A DNA stretch of 64,000 nt from Lateolabrax maculatus. Lineage: Eukaryota > Chordata > Actinopteri > Acropomatiformes > Lateolabracidae. The notes below the pieces were generated by a model, which was given only the letters and a program-made list of their open reading frames with translations, made no database searches and was not told the DNA's origin. The DNA is taken from NCBI GenBank assembly GCA_031216445.1, contig CM062209.1, positions 22,530,001-22,594,000 on the forward strand, given 5' to 3'. The translations under genes and the position numbers were made by a program. Each line of letters opens with the position of its first letter. Within the stretch, counting starts at the first letter, position 1. This document shows positions 11,281-22,984 of the stretch, in pieces.

Positions 11281-11660
11281 TATGGGGGGGGGGTAGAGAA
11301 GCACAGACGGAGCACTTTGCGCCAACGAGGCCTCGGGACTTGGAGCTGAATTAGACAAAAAGGAAAAGAGACAAGAGTGGAGGGGGGGGAAGAAGAGGGG
11401 TGGGGGGATGTAAAGAGGAAAAGTAGGAGCAGGCGAGGACAGCGGTGGCAGTGATGGAAGGAGGTGGAGGAGGGAGACGCTGAAAGAGTAGAAGGGGGGT
11501 GAGATGAAGCGGGCGAGATGGAGTCGGGGGAGGGAGGCCGGAAGGAGAGAGGATATGAAGGGGGAGCCTGTCCATGTTGAGGTGGATGAAGTGAAGATGG
11601 GAGCAAAGGTGGTTATGAGTCAGAGAGCAAGTGGAGGAGGAAGAGGGAGGATGGAGAGAG
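11281..11660 (+). repeat. Long polypurine (G/A) tract, about 380 bases
   Basis: The + strand is overwhelmingly A/G with many GGG and GGGG blocks (for example G10 at 11284-11293), so it is prone to triplex and G-quadruplex structure. The minus-strand frames of 106-133 codons across it are Ser/Pro/Leu low-complexity artefacts. Confidence 0.85.
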
Positions 11661-11689
11661 GTCCAGTTCAAAGGAGCCCACTGTGACTT

Positions 11690-12400
11690 GTAGTTGTTAT
11701 GTGATCGCTCTCTCTTTCTGCCTTTCCTACTACCCTAAATATCAACTGCACAAGACTTCTTAAAAAGTCCAGACTGATAATTATTTTACCTCTGAGGCGT
11801 TCAGCTGGTGTTTTATGCAAAACTACCTCTAATGAGTGCAGAAGGGAAAGCTTTTTCTTTTCTTGGGAGAACACAAAATCTAAAAACTCAATTTAAAGGT
11901 TAATTCCAGTTCTGGTTCTCATGCTTTCCAAGTTACAAGTTACAAGAATCCCATTTCATATGAAACTTCTACATTAGAATATATTTAATCCCATAGAAAT
12001 ATGTTACCAATTATTAATAATAAACTTAATATTTTCAAAAATTGGACATCTATTGCTGGAAGATTCAATGTGTACCCTTCATAATAAAAGTCCCCACCTA
12101 ATCCAGATGGATTTTATGAGTATTTATATTGCCCTGTGCAAAATGTAGCACAACATATACACTACTACATCAGCTATTCTTTTGGTCAATGCAGTGTTGT
12201 CATAAATGATAGAAATGTTGCCCATACTACAAAAATAGCAGAAAAGCAGAAATTAATTACCAGGCAGCCATCAGACTTCTAAAGCAGCTCTATTACAGGA
12301 AACTCAGTACCTTCAATTTATACTATTCTACATATCAGCTGTGCAGGCGGATTTTTAAGAGCTTCTTTACTCTTCTACCTTAATTCTTTCTCATCTTCTC
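11690..12400. other. Intron 1, AT-rich, nothing recognised
   Basis: No repeat, gene or marked motif seen. Confidence 0.4.
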
Positions 12401-12620
12401 TCCCTGTTGCCAATGGGCTGATTCTGACATTTCCCACAAATGGACCGCTGCTCCTCCCTGGGCAGCGGCTTTTTAATGTGTGATTGACAGGTTTGTTAAT
12501 TAGCTGGTTAAACTTGAGTGAATGCCGACAGAGCTGTGGAGGTACACATGGGGAATACTTTCTTCCATTGGATGCTAGACGAGACGGCTAATTGTGAACA
12601 GTGACTGAAATTTTCCTTTA
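12400..12620. promoter_or_regulatory. Homeodomain-site-rich block, possible intronic enhancer
   Basis: Repeat-poor sequence with an exact PBX-MEIS/PREP decamer at 12481-12490, followed within 10 bases by the TAAT/ATTA core 'gttaattagc', and CTAATTG near 12590. Composition and motif clustering suggest a regulatory element; not proven. Confidence 0.35.
12481..12491 (+). promoter_or_regulatory. TGATTGACAGG: PBX-MEIS/PREP composite site, copy 1
   Basis: Exact match to the decamer TGATTGACAG bound by PBX together with MEIS/PREP TALE homeoproteins. The same 11-mer recurs at 16866 and 40090. Confidence 0.45.
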
Positions 12621-12649
12621 ACAACAGCAAAAATAATATTTATTGTAAA

Positions 12650-12680
12650 TTAAGTATATGTATATGTATATGTATGTATG
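12650..12680. repeat. (GTATAT)n short microsatellite
   Basis: Four to five GTATAT/GTATG units. Confidence 0.7.
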
Positions 12681-12970
12681 AGAAGCACAGCTCAGGGCAG
12701 CAAGGTCCCATGGGTGTGTGCTTTTGAACACTTGAAGATGTTAACAGGAAGTGATAAGTAAGTTGATACATTCTCATGTCTCTTCATAGTGAAAGCACTT
12801 TTTGTGTATGTAGATGTGTGGTTAAGTCAGTGTTATTATTTAGAGAAGTTGCATTTCCCTCTTTCTAAGAGGAGCACCTATGTGTTCCATCATTAACTGG
12901 GTTATGATAGGCAGACACATTAAAGCTGCATTCATTGATTTGTTTTTTTGTTTTTTTTGGCAGGCCACAT

Positions 12971-12993
12971 GGGGGGGGGGGGGGGGGGGGGGG
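12971..12993. repeat. G23 homopolymer
   Basis: Uninterrupted run of 23 G. Length in the true genome may differ because such runs are error-prone. Confidence 0.95.
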
Positions 12994-13109
12994 TCCATCA
13001 CTACAGTCATTACCTATATGACAACATTAGTGCTGCTTCAAAAAAGTCACTTCAACTTCTCAAATGTTAAAGCTGCACTAACCATTATTTCAGTCAAACA
13101 ATGATGTGT

Positions 13110-13515
13110 ACTGTTTAACTTGTAGTGACGAACCTCCTGTGAATTACCCCCCTCCACTGCAGTTCCCCTCTATGGAGTAGTTTAGTGTCTGTCAGCGTTT
13201 GTATTGTTTTATCGCTTTTATTCGCTCTCAACACTTAGCCTTGTTTCCAGCAGCAGCAGGCAACTTAAAAACCCACTGATCGTTATCTGGGATGCTCCAC
13301 CAAATGGCAAGCTAAAGAGCCAGATATTTTTCTCAAGACGTGGTTTAGACTAAAACAGAACTAATAGAGTGACTACTACGACTTACTTTGGACAAGCTGT
13401 CAGAAACATGACTCCTGATGAATCTTCATGTTGCTCTCATGTATGTATGTATCTGCTGGATGTGCAAACAGGCAGTAGTTTGCTAACACATTATCAATAT
13501 CAACTTTATAAGTCC
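13110..13515 (+). repeat. Dispersed repeat family F, copy 1
   Basis: 'ctgctggatgtgcaaacagg' followed by 'tttgctaacacattatca' and 'tcaactttata' parallels 60400-60585. The preceding 'agactaaaacagaacta' also pairs with 'agaccaaaacagagcta'. A known-looking teleost repeat with no coding potential. Confidence 0.6.
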
Positions 13516-13519
13516 GTAG

Positions 13520-13950
13520 CATGTTGGTCATGTGTGAGTCTCAGCTGCTGTGGCCAGAAGTGGCTGAATAAAAACTGAATGCAGCTTTAAATATTGTCTG
13601 GATACAAGCAGCCATACAAGAATACAGCCTAAAATATGCAACATTATGATTGAAGTAAAAAATGTCTGATCAAAGAATAAGAAAATACTGTGTATACTCT
13701 GTTCTATAGACACCTTTCAGTCAGTAAAAGGTATTCAAAAATGTTCCATACCAAGCCTTACTAAAGTCTCAAAATCAGTGTGCGACTCATGTTGAAGATG
13801 TATGTGTAGCATCTTTAATTTGTAGGTTCTCTAAGCTTTGTGGGCTTGTGACTCCCCCAAAACAGAGAGACGGAGAGACATCTGCTCTGAACACTCTGTC
13901 GCTCTTCATTTTTCTCTACCTCAAGCTCTTTAGCTCTCATACCTATGCTG
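13520..13950. other. Intron 1, nothing recognised
   Basis: No marked structure before the CA microsatellite. Confidence 0.35.
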
Positions 13951-13954
13951 TCAT

Positions 13955-13955
<1 letters not shown>

Positions 13956-13996
<41 letters not shown>
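13956..13996. repeat. (AC)20 microsatellite
   Basis: Pure AC run of about 41 bases. Confidence 0.95.
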
Positions 13997-13998
<2 letters not shown>

Positions 13999-14301
13999 AT
14001 GCACGCACACCTCCACACACAGGCCTGTGTCTAATTCAACTGCATCTGGGTCAGCCTGTGTGAACAGAGAGCAACACTCCCCCAGACTGAGACAGACACA
14101 AACAACCTCGCTCTCGTTTTTCTCTCCATCCATTTCTCCGTCCTCTGTCGTACTCCCTCTCAATCATCTCCACCATCTAGTGGTCACTATGCTCTCATCT
14201 TGTCCCTCTCTCCCTCCATTTCGGTGGCACTCAGCTCTCATCCCCCCCGTGGCTGTAACCCTTGTGCCCTTCGTAGCACCCCAGCCATGCAGCAGCCATG
14301 G

Positions 14302-14316
14302 TTTTTTTTTTTTTTT
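14302..14316. repeat. T15 homopolymer in a pyrimidine-rich stretch
   Basis: T15 followed by C/T-rich sequence. Flanks (about 14120-14340) are CT-rich, which accounts for the long Ser/Leu/Phe-rich frame across them. Confidence 0.85.
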
Positions 14317-14814
14317 CTCTCCCTCTCTTTTTTTGCCCTTGCTCACTCTCTCCTCGATCATCAGCACACAGTCTTCAAAAGCCGGCACACAGAATTTTCT
14401 AAGCACAGCTCGTCTGTTTGTTGACTTATTTATTTGCTGTTTTGCCTCACCGTCATCCCATATCTGCGTCATTGTTTCTGTGATGAAATACGGTAACCTA
14501 CTGGGTTTGCCCAAGCACACCCAATGCAGCTTAACTTAAGTGGAGGAAATGATGTTTAGACTTATTCTTTCTGAATAGCACTATTTCCAATGTCTGTGTT
14601 GCAGTACAGTACCTTAGTTTCAGCCATTTCCCACTGCAGCAACTGAACAAATACAAATGAGGGCCTATACATTTGTGTTTGGTTTGTACTCTTATAGTGG
14701 TCCTTGTACACATGACAGTAGCAGCACAGTAAGTTTTATTTTGTTCCTTCTGTAGAAAAAGGCTTTTTTCTATAAAAAATCTTTTTAGCCACGCTAACAA
14801 CGGGTTGCTCCACC

Positions 14815-15115
14815 ACTTTTGACTACACTAAAATATTTTGACAGCCATGGTGGATTGCCATGAAGTTTTGTCACAGGCATTAATGTTCAACTTCACTTAT
14901 AACTCTGATTGTCCCCCTGACTTTTCATCGAGCGCCTTCAACCTCAGCTGTACTTAGCTACCCTAGTTCAGCAAGTTAGCAAGCTAAAATGTTCTATTTA
15001 GCAAACATTATAAAAGTGATCACAATGTTACATCACAATGGCCAATGTCAGCATGTTAACATGAGCCTGTAGCTCAAAGTGTCGTGAAGCTTCACACAGC
15101 TGCTAGCGTTTAGTC
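14815..15115 (+). repeat. Dispersed repeat family B, copy 2 (longest)
   Basis: 'ggtggattgccatgaagttt' then 'caagttagcaagctaaaatg' and 'ggccaatgtcagcatgttaa' follow the order of the common teleost family ('gttagcatgctaa' portion included), so this copy retains more of the 3' part than the others. Confidence 0.65.
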
Positions 15116-15284
15116 TTGTTGTCATTTCCAAATGTCTGTCTCTGCATAATTGAAATAGTCTAAAATTGTCAAAAATTGGACTTAAATCAAAAGCGATTTA
15201 ATTGAAGAAGAAATTAACGAGATTACATGACTGACCAGACAATCCCAGTATTCAGTATACTCAGTATACGTTCTCGCCAAGCAG

Positions 15285-15395
15285 CAACCTGTGACAGTGA
15301 AATCATCGAACTAGCTGCTTCCAAACGGACGTTCACAAACCAACGGGTAACGTCACAGAGGCGACATCCACTTGTTTTATACAGTCTATGGTTCT
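15285..15395 (+). repeat. Dispersed repeat fragment ending 'ttttatacagtctatggt'
   Basis: The ending is one I recognise from many teleost intergenic regions. No second copy in the window. Confidence 0.4.
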
Positions 15396-15540
15396 AGCAC
15401 TAGTTGTTAACTTTGTCTGTCAGCTGTTTGGTGCTGGGCTGGAAATTAGGTTGATGAGAGAGAGCTGAACTCAAACAGTTAACTTTCGGGTCGTAAAAAC
15501 AAAACAATGAGCTTAAAGACGCTAAATTGTTCTGTAGAAG

Positions 15541-15660
15541 TAAAGGGGACTGCACATTTAAATGATGATTCTCTGTGGGTTTGTCACTACAAGCGACGCC
15601 TTTCACATTGTACATACTCATGTGATCCATTGTGAAAATGAAAAAATATCGATCCGGCCG
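15541..15660 (+). repeat. Dispersed repeat family G, copy 1
   Basis: 'gatgattctctgtgggt' and 'catgtgatccattgtgaaaa' parallel 18965-19055 ('gattattctctgtgggt', 'catgatccattattaata'). Confidence 0.5.
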
Positions 15661-15758
15661 CTTAAACACTTTACTAACCAGCTGCATAAAACTTTCAGTC
15701 AAATCAGTTCAAGTTAAAAATATTTAATGAAAGAATCAGTGCATCTGTGGGAACTGTA

Positions 15759-15761
<3 letters not shown>

Positions 15762-15792
<31 letters not shown>
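15762..15792. repeat. (GT)15 microsatellite
   Basis: Pure GT run followed by GCGCGCG. Confidence 0.95.
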
Positions 15793-15798
<6 letters not shown>

Positions 15799-16042
15799 AA
15801 CAGGCAAACATGTCAGGTACACACAGATTAACCTCTCCACTTTGCTGTGAGGGACTGCTAAGCATGGGATGAACTGACCTTCATCGTCACAATTTAATAC
15901 ACTCACATCAAGGTTACCCACACACTCGAACACACACAGCCTTTTTAGAGCGTTTACGTCTGTGTGTGTGATGAATGAAACAGTCCCAACATGAGGTGCA
16001 AATGGCCCGCTGGTGTTCATCAGGGACTACAATATATGGATT

Positions 16043-16074
<32 letters not shown>
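16043..16074. repeat. (TC)n microsatellite
   Basis: TC run with one interruption near its 3' end. Confidence 0.95.
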
Positions 16075-16632
16075 ATTTGCTCTATAATCTGCCGACCGAT
16101 TAATTTGGCCGATATCTGACGTTAAGCGAGTGTAACTGTGAAGCCTTTTATTGTTGGGGAGCCTCTGCCGCTGTTAAGCACGTCAGGTAACATAAACATA
16201 TTTTCTTCATCGGTGGCGCGCATATACATGATCATGCCAGTGCAAAGTGGGCCAGCAGTAGTAACATTAAAATACCAGCTAGCAGAACTATTCTCTAGTG
16301 GGCAAAGCCAGCAGGAGGCTGGAGACAGGAGAGACGAACCTCTCCTCTTGTCTCAAGTTCACAGTGACAATTGAAAGTTTCATTTTTTGATTACCTGTGG
16401 ACATTAATTTAGTTGATATATTTTTTCAATTTAAAATAAGTAAATCTACTGAAGCAAGCAGAGACAATTCAGACAATAACATTAGTGTACAATAAATGTT
16501 CATTTAAGTTTAGCTATTTTGTCTTATTTTTTATTCTGATTAAATTGTTGTAAGTTATCAGATGCAAAAAAATCTAATTCTAAATATCAACATCAGCCAT
16601 TGAAAAACCATAACCATGACTTTTTTATTACT

Positions 16633-16633
<1 letters not shown>

Positions 16634-16681
<48 letters not shown>
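16634..16681. repeat. (CT)24 microsatellite
   Basis: Longest CT run in the window, pure over 48 bases. Confidence 0.95.
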
Positions 16682-16687
<6 letters not shown>

Positions 16688-16865
16688 TATACACCCCTTT
16701 TGATCTGATGGTCCTGTAGCACTTCATTATGGGAGCTGCTTTTTGTGACAGAGAGTCCAGGTTTTGATAGATGGCTTTGTGTTATTGTAACAAGTTGAGC
16801 ATCTAATGGGGCCTTTCTCCTCTCAGGGTCAGAGAGGAATCATATCGTCTTCTTCTCTGACTCAA

Positions 16866-16876
16866 TGATTGACAGG
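16866..16876 (+). promoter_or_regulatory. TGATTGACAGG: PBX-MEIS/PREP composite site, copy 2
   Basis: Exact 11-mer identical to those at 12481 and 40090. Its flanks (ctcaa / agtac) are unrelated to the other copies, so it is not simply a shared repeat. Confidence 0.45.
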
Positions 16877-16949
16877 AGTACACTATCGTTATTCAGTCCC
16901 AGTCAAGCCAGTACTATAATGCCATTCAAGGCAGTGACCACATGCAAAT

Positions 16950-18950
16950 ATATGCATTAAAGAAATGGTTGTTGGTTTTAACACAGAATGAAATGACTTC
17001 CTGTAATGTGAAAGAGTTGTTAGTTGTCGTTACCACTGAGAATCGACACACATACAACTTTTGCTGATTGGTTTGTTCTGGCGGATTTTTCCAACATGCA
17101 AGCTTATACAAACTGATTGGATGCTATCTACCCAATGGGGAAACAACATAAACAGGCCATCGAATAGAGAGCTGAGCTGGAAAAATGACTTTAGTGGCGC
17201 TTTGGTGAATTTTATGGATTATGGAAGTTGTGATGAAATTTTACACATCGCTGTAATGCTGAAATGATTGATCGTTTATTTCACTGACTGTCAGAAAATG
17301 TATCTGCAACTATTTTGATCAATTTATTGCAATGGCCTCTTAAATCCAACTTTGGCCGAGCTATAAATATTACTAGTTTAAATAAAACCTACTAGTTTTT
17401 AGCTAATCCAGAAAATTAGATACCTGATAGAGCAACACTCTTTATCACATTGATGTGAATTTCAGACACAATCTGATAATTCATGAAGTGGGTCTGCTCA
17501 TTGACTTGCAGGCAGATTTAGCTACCATGGTATAAACGGCATCTGTCGGCTGACAAAATAGTACTGCTGCCGGGTATATTGGTCCCAGGGAGGACAAGAG
17601 ATTTAAGTCTTGAACCTCTATACTCTGCAAGGTTATGTACATAAAGTCAGAGGCCAGCAGTGAAATGCAGTCCTGATGCTACATCATGCGGTGCGTCCCC
17701 TGCTTCAGGAGATTCGACATAGGCGCTCAAGCTGCTGTGACACAGTTGGGATCCGCTAAATGATGTGTTTTCTTAAATGAATAGTGAGGGAGCATCATCA
17801 TGGGAAAAGCAGCTGTTGAAAAATGTGAAATAGTTGATGGAGGTTGTACAAGTGATCCAAACTCTACCGTTGATGTGGCTTTACATCTTTATTTTTGTAT
17901 CCTAGATTTTCTGAGGAAAATGTGAGCAGCTCCACAATGTAGCACCCTGATTCAGTCCTCCTTTCTACCAGGGCTTTGAAGTGGGATTATTGAGGAGATT
18001 TCCAGGGATCGCGTGAAATCAGTGGGGATCCAATCTTCTTAACTACCTCCAGAGGTGGTCAGAGACACATTAACAACAAACCCTCCCGTCCAGATTTCAC
18101 AGCTGCAATTAACAGAATCATCTTTCATGTACAGATTGAGTCCGGAGACACATGCAAATTAGACATGGAAATAGATCAGGGTCCTCAGGGATGCAAAATA
18201 AGCTAGATGAGGTGTTTACTGTGAGTTCTGACATCTTTGAAAACTATGGGGGACTAGAATTTAAAACTACGTTCTGCTATTGTAAGCAGTGATTTTCTGC
18301 TTCAAATGAATTTGTAAAGTCTCAAAGCAACGTCTGGTTCCTTTTTGTTGAACACCTACCACGTTAACGTTGTCGGGCAGCAGTCAAGGCAGAAATGAGA
18401 AAATACAGACTGGAGAACTTTTTTTTTTTCTAAAAAATGTGCCGTTTCCATCGCCACGGTTACCATCTACCACTGAATCAGCATCATGGTGTCCATATGC
18501 AGATCCTCCAGATAAATCCTTGTCAAATGGGGGTCTGCAGGGTCCAAAGAGGCCGTAAAGTGTCACTGTAGGTTGGATGTGATGTCAGCACTTTCAGTTT
18601 TTTTCCCTTGTTCTGCTTTAGCAGTGTACCTTCAGCAGACCAGTGAGCCACAGGTGTGAGTCACTCAAAGCTTCTATTCTCCCATTGTATGAAAGTGTGG
18701 GTGACAGGTCCATGCTTTTGTCATTGAATACCAGGCATTTACACGGCAGGAGGCCCCCTGAACACATACTCATACGTAGACACATTCACTCACAGCACTG
18801 ACAGACGTTGATTGTCCTTGACTAGTCTCACTGAAACAAGAAATTACCCTTGTGGGATATAACCCATCTATTTATTTATTTATTTTTTACATCAATTCCA
18901 CATTTGTAGCACAGTGACATGTGGTACAAAATCCCTGTTTGAATTGTTTG
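16950..18950. other. Intron 1, mostly featureless
   Basis: Possible degenerate family A remnant near 17255-17340 ('ctgcaactattttgatcaat'). Otherwise no repeat, gene or clear motif. Confidence 0.3.
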
Positions 18951-18964
18951 CCACATATTTTGCA

Positions 18965-19055
18965 GATCCGAGTGATTATTCTCTGTGGGTCCCTTTCACA
19001 TCACACATGATCCATTATTAATATAGAAATATAGATTAGTGCAGCTTTAAGTTGT
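18965..19055 (+). repeat. Dispersed repeat family G, copy 2
   Basis: Shares 'attctctgtgggt' and 'atgatccatt' plus 'gcagctttaa' with the family. See 15541. Confidence 0.5.
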
Positions 19056-19059
19056 TGAT

Positions 19060-20105
19060 AATGACAAGTTGCCAGGCCATGTATGCTGCCTTTGATTTTA
19101 GCATGATGCTAAAAGGTTTCAGCTCACCCTAGACAGGGCTTATTGGTGTCATTAGCATTCCTCTGTAAAACACAGCACTACAAGGTGGAAGGTAATTAGC
19201 AAGGTGTGTTTGGGTACCACTTGGATTTTCTATTTTATAGGCTCTTTAATCATCAGAGTGTATGCACAATATCATATATGTCCTTCAAATGTAACAGAGA
19301 ACCAGTTAGCTCAAATAAAAGATTTAAAAAAGCAGTACAACACAAACACACAGGTTCTCACAGGCTTTAGGTAAGTAATGAGGTTATCGCGACTCCTGTT
19401 GATTCCACGGAAGTCCCAACCTATGTTTAATTTAAGCCTGGAGATGAATAATGAATCCACAGCAGAGCAGATCCAGTGTGTAACACCATGAGTTGACTGA
19501 CTGCGCAACACTTTTAACTGAGGGGGGGGCACTTTGGATTACATGCAGTGCAGGATCATGTGGCGATGCTGCTCCACCAGTCTGCTGGGAGTAAGAACAC
19601 TGTGACGCAGGGCTGCGCGCGTTTCAAATCTAAACGAGGAAAAGGTAATTATTTAACAAGCACAGTGAGAATAATGTCACACTAAGTTCAGAATTATGTA
19701 AGTGTTTGCACATGCGTGCGTGTGTGCGTGTGTGTGTGTGTGTGTCTGTGTCTGTACGAGGTAGAGAGAAAGAGCGAGATGATGAGTGTGTGCACTTCAT
19801 AAAAAACATTCTGGTGTCGAGCTGATAATTAAGTGGCCACTTGGCTCATCCAGCAGCAGCCGAATCTCACTGTGCTTTCAGGCTGCATAAGAACCCACAC
19901 TAATGTACTCTAAATATAGTATGATGGGCAATAAGAGCATGTATATACCTGAGGCAAGGCTGGATCACCAACTGCCCCAGGGCACCTGGTGGTCTGGGGG
20001 TCTCTCGGCATGTGTCAATTAGTTTCTGGTAATTAGATGAATTTGTTTGAGAATTTGCACCACCAAAGCTCAGTATCAACTGAAACAACAAGCATGTAAC
20101 ATTGA
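19060..20105. other. Intron 1 with a GT microsatellite; otherwise nothing recognised
   Basis: Interrupted GT/GC-GT repeat at about 19714-19754. No other marked feature. Confidence 0.4.
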
Positions 20106-20109
20106 CCTT

Positions 20110-20460
20110 GAGCTAAAAGGATTAGTTGATTAATCAATAAGTCACTTGAAAGAAAAAAAGAATCAACAACCATTTTGATAATTGTTTAATCATTTCATCA
20201 ATTTTCTGAGCAAAAATTAGACAATATGCCAATGGTTTTGTCTGTGAACATTTCTTCCTTTATCTGGTTTATGTCACTGCAAGTCAAATATCCAGTCAGA
20301 CAAAATAAGATTTGAAGAAGTCATATGGGCCTCTGAGAAGTTGTTAGGGTTATTTTTTTTACAGTTTTCTGTTATTTTATAGACCAAACAATGAGTTCAG
20401 AAAATAAACTGTAGATTAATCAGTAATAAATAGCATTAGCTGGAGCCCCACACTAATTCT
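20110..20460 (+). repeat. Dispersed repeat family A, copy 4 (most complete)
   Basis: Runs from 'gattagttgattaatcaata' through 'aatcaacaaccattttgata' to 'tttatagaccaaacaatgag' and 'gattaatcagtaataaatag', which is the full order of an abundant teleost element whose known end reads 'gttagttgcagccctg'. That terminus suggests hAT ancestry. It has no coding capacity. Confidence 0.7.
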
Positions 20461-20749
20461 TCATCTTGATACAATCTTGGAAAGGGATCTGGTGCCAAAA
20501 TGTAGTTCCATTCTTAGGTGGGTATTGTGCTGACATGCTGTATATTCCTAAATTGAACATGTCACACAGTGGCTTTAATCATATTACCACAAACTCCCTA
20601 ATTCAAACTTGGGACCAGGTAGGACTGCAGCATGTACAGTTTAATATGTGCACTGTAATTAACAAGTCCTTAAAGGCAGCAGGGTACATACCTGTTGCAC
20701 TGAGAGAAGGAGTTGGGGTACACTAATATTTGCCTCAAGGCCCCTGAAC

Positions 20750-20905
20750 AGTATAGAATATAATATTATGGTATAGTATAGTATTTTATAGTTTGTATAT
20801 TTTAGTATATTATGGTCTAGTAAAGTATACCATAGTATAGTGTTTGATACTGTAGTATTGTGTATTATGGTATAGTATGTTATGGAATGGTATAGAATAA
20901 TATAG
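20750..20905. repeat. Degenerate AT-rich minisatellite of 'tatggtatag' type
   Basis: About 155 bases of imperfect TATGGTATAG/TATAGTAT units with T, A and G almost exclusively on this strand. Confidence 0.75.
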
Positions 20906-21060
20906 TAAACCAGCCTCATGAGTATTCTCGTAAAATAATGTTGGGTAATTAACTAATGTTTTAGTTAATTAATGAATCAGTGTAAGTGTATAAACTGTTA
21001 CATAGTCAGTGATGCTGATACATTAGTGAATGTATGCCCATCACAAGTTCAGAGAGTCTA

Positions 21061-21190
21061 AGGTAATTTGTTCAGATTACTTGTTTTGTCCAACCAACAG
21101 TCCAAAATCCCAAAAATATTCAGTTTACAATCTCATTAAAACAGGAAAAGCAGCAAATCCTCACTCTGACCTGAACTTACGAATTTGAGA
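21061..21190 (-). repeat. Dispersed repeat family A, copy 5
   Basis: Contains 'tgtccaaccaacagtccaaa' and 'aaaagcagcaaatcctcact'. Confidence 0.65.
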
Positions 21191-21194
21191 TTTT

Positions 21195-22050
21195 GGAGGT
21201 GTGTGTGTATGTGTGTGTCCTTGTCTCCCGATTGTCCCCAATCTGTTAACAACAGCTTTATCTCTCACCCTCAGGAGTCTTTTCTCACGTGTTCATAATC
21301 AAATCATATGGACACACACACACAGACACACACAAACACTTTCAGAGCTCTGTTATGATGGATGAGCATATCTGAGCATGGGTCACTGAGTTTGTCTGTG
21401 GGCTCTGTGCTGTATTAGATCTAGCTGTGATTAAACATTAGGAGCTATTTTCCCTCTCTCTCTCTGTCTCTAATCTTTCTCTCTCTCTGTCGCTCCCTTG
21501 CTCCCCAAATACGCCCTGGCTAATTCATCACCCAGCCCAAAGCCTATTTTAGCACCCGCCATGTGTATTCTGGGATCCTCGCTCTGCTCGGAGAGACAGA
21601 TGAAAGGAGGAAGAGTTGAAGAGAGGGGTCCATCCCTGAGGAGTGTGAACAGTGTATAAGCTTCTGTAGACCTGCTGTTGTCTTTTACTTCTGTCTTTCT
21701 CTTCCTTTAGTCCTTCATATCCTCCTCACTTGATTCCTCCCACTTCAGCTCTCACGTCCTCCGTCCTTAACTGTTCCTTTTCTCTACTCTCCTGTTCCTC
21801 CTCATTGTCTATTAGGCTCATTGTTATACAGTGTGTTGGTAATCGCAACTGACATGAAGCTCAGTTGGAGGCTTAGCACTATCACCCATTGTTGAAATTT
21901 TCAGTAGTTTTGAGGGATTGGATTTCATGCTCCAAAACACACTCCATGTAAAACAGTAAACTAAAGTTTGAAAGCTAACTGTATTTCTCAGTCTTTGTGC
22001 ATTACAAAATGTCCTAAAAGGCTTTGGTCGTCTTTCTGGAATAGTTATCG
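21195..22050. other. Intron 1, short GT/CA and CT stretches only
   Basis: Short CA run near 21312-21335 and CT runs near 21452-21490. A pyrimidine-rich stretch lies at 21675-21800. No gene. Confidence 0.4.
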
Positions 22051-22053
22051 CCG

Positions 22054-22500
22054 TTGCTTACGGTATGGCCTCTGACTTCTCTCCCAGTTGATTTTGGGAA
22101 GGTGAAACACAGTGTCCAGGATGACAGTGTTGAATTTTCTGGGCTCATTGTCATCTGTCTTCAGCAGGTCCTACTCTCTGCAGCAAACGTTTTCCTTCTC
22201 AGTTTGCAGGAGAGCAGTGAGCGCAGGGACGGCCCTGTTGCCTTCATGCCTCTGCCCCCATTCGGCGTCGTTCCTCTTCCAATAATATTGAAGGCCATCA
22301 GATTCCAACAACTCATAGTTGTCCTCGCCCTGCCATTGAATGTCCCCTATTGAATTTCCTAGAAAGACAATAACATTAAATGCTTGCTTGCTTTGTCTGC
22401 TACTAGTTGCACAGATTAGGCGGCTAGTTTGGTTAGCAGCCAAACTGCCCCAGAATTACATGCAGGTAGCTACAATAGCTAGGTGATCAGAATTTCAGTG
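22054..22500. other. Unclassified mixed-composition block
   Basis: GC content rises relative to flanks and both strands carry frames of 90-99 codons (+ 22054-22353, - 22171-22443) with no recognisable domain. It may be an unrecognised dispersed repeat. I cannot support a gene here. Confidence 0.25.
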
Positions 22501-22769
22501 CTTGCTTTCCGTTGGAGTCAGAGACAAGAAAATTAGGAATGATGAATGTAAAATCTATTGTATTTAGTTATTTTGATGATTTTTATTGTTGATTAATCTG
22601 CCAGTTATAATCTTGATTCATCTTTTGGTTTGGAAGGGGTTTTAAAACAGAATTTTCCAAAATGTAATCAAATATAGGCTGAAACGAATATGCTCAAGGT
22701 TGCCCACAGTGTGGCACTTTGAGTACCTTTGTTAAAAAAATGGGAAAAAAATGCCCATCACAATTTTCC

Positions 22770-22980
22770 TGTGCTCAAGATGATATATTCAAATGTGTTA
22801 CGTTGTCCAACCAACAATTAAAAGTTAACCCAAAGTTAAATAATCATTGTGCAGTGAAAATCAGAAAATACCCACTTTTAAGAAGCTGGAACCATCAAAT
22901 GTTTGATGATTACAAGTTGATGGTTGATATTCTGTCTATTGACTAATCGATTAATCCACTAATCATTTTAGCTCCATGCA
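22770..22980 (-). repeat. Dispersed repeat family A, copy 6
   Basis: Contains 'gttgtccaaccaacaattaa', 'aagaagctggaaccatcaaa' and 'gactaatcgattaatccact'. Confidence 0.65.
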
Positions 22981-22984
22981 AGTT

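Noticed and set aside
11205..11671. Ser/Pro/Leu-rich minus-strand frames of 106-133 codons
   Set aside because: Direct translation of the polypurine tract's complement; low complexity.
22171..22443. 90-codon minus-strand frame and overlapping 99-codon plus frame
   Set aside because: No domain, both strands equally open, and possibly an unrecognised repeat.
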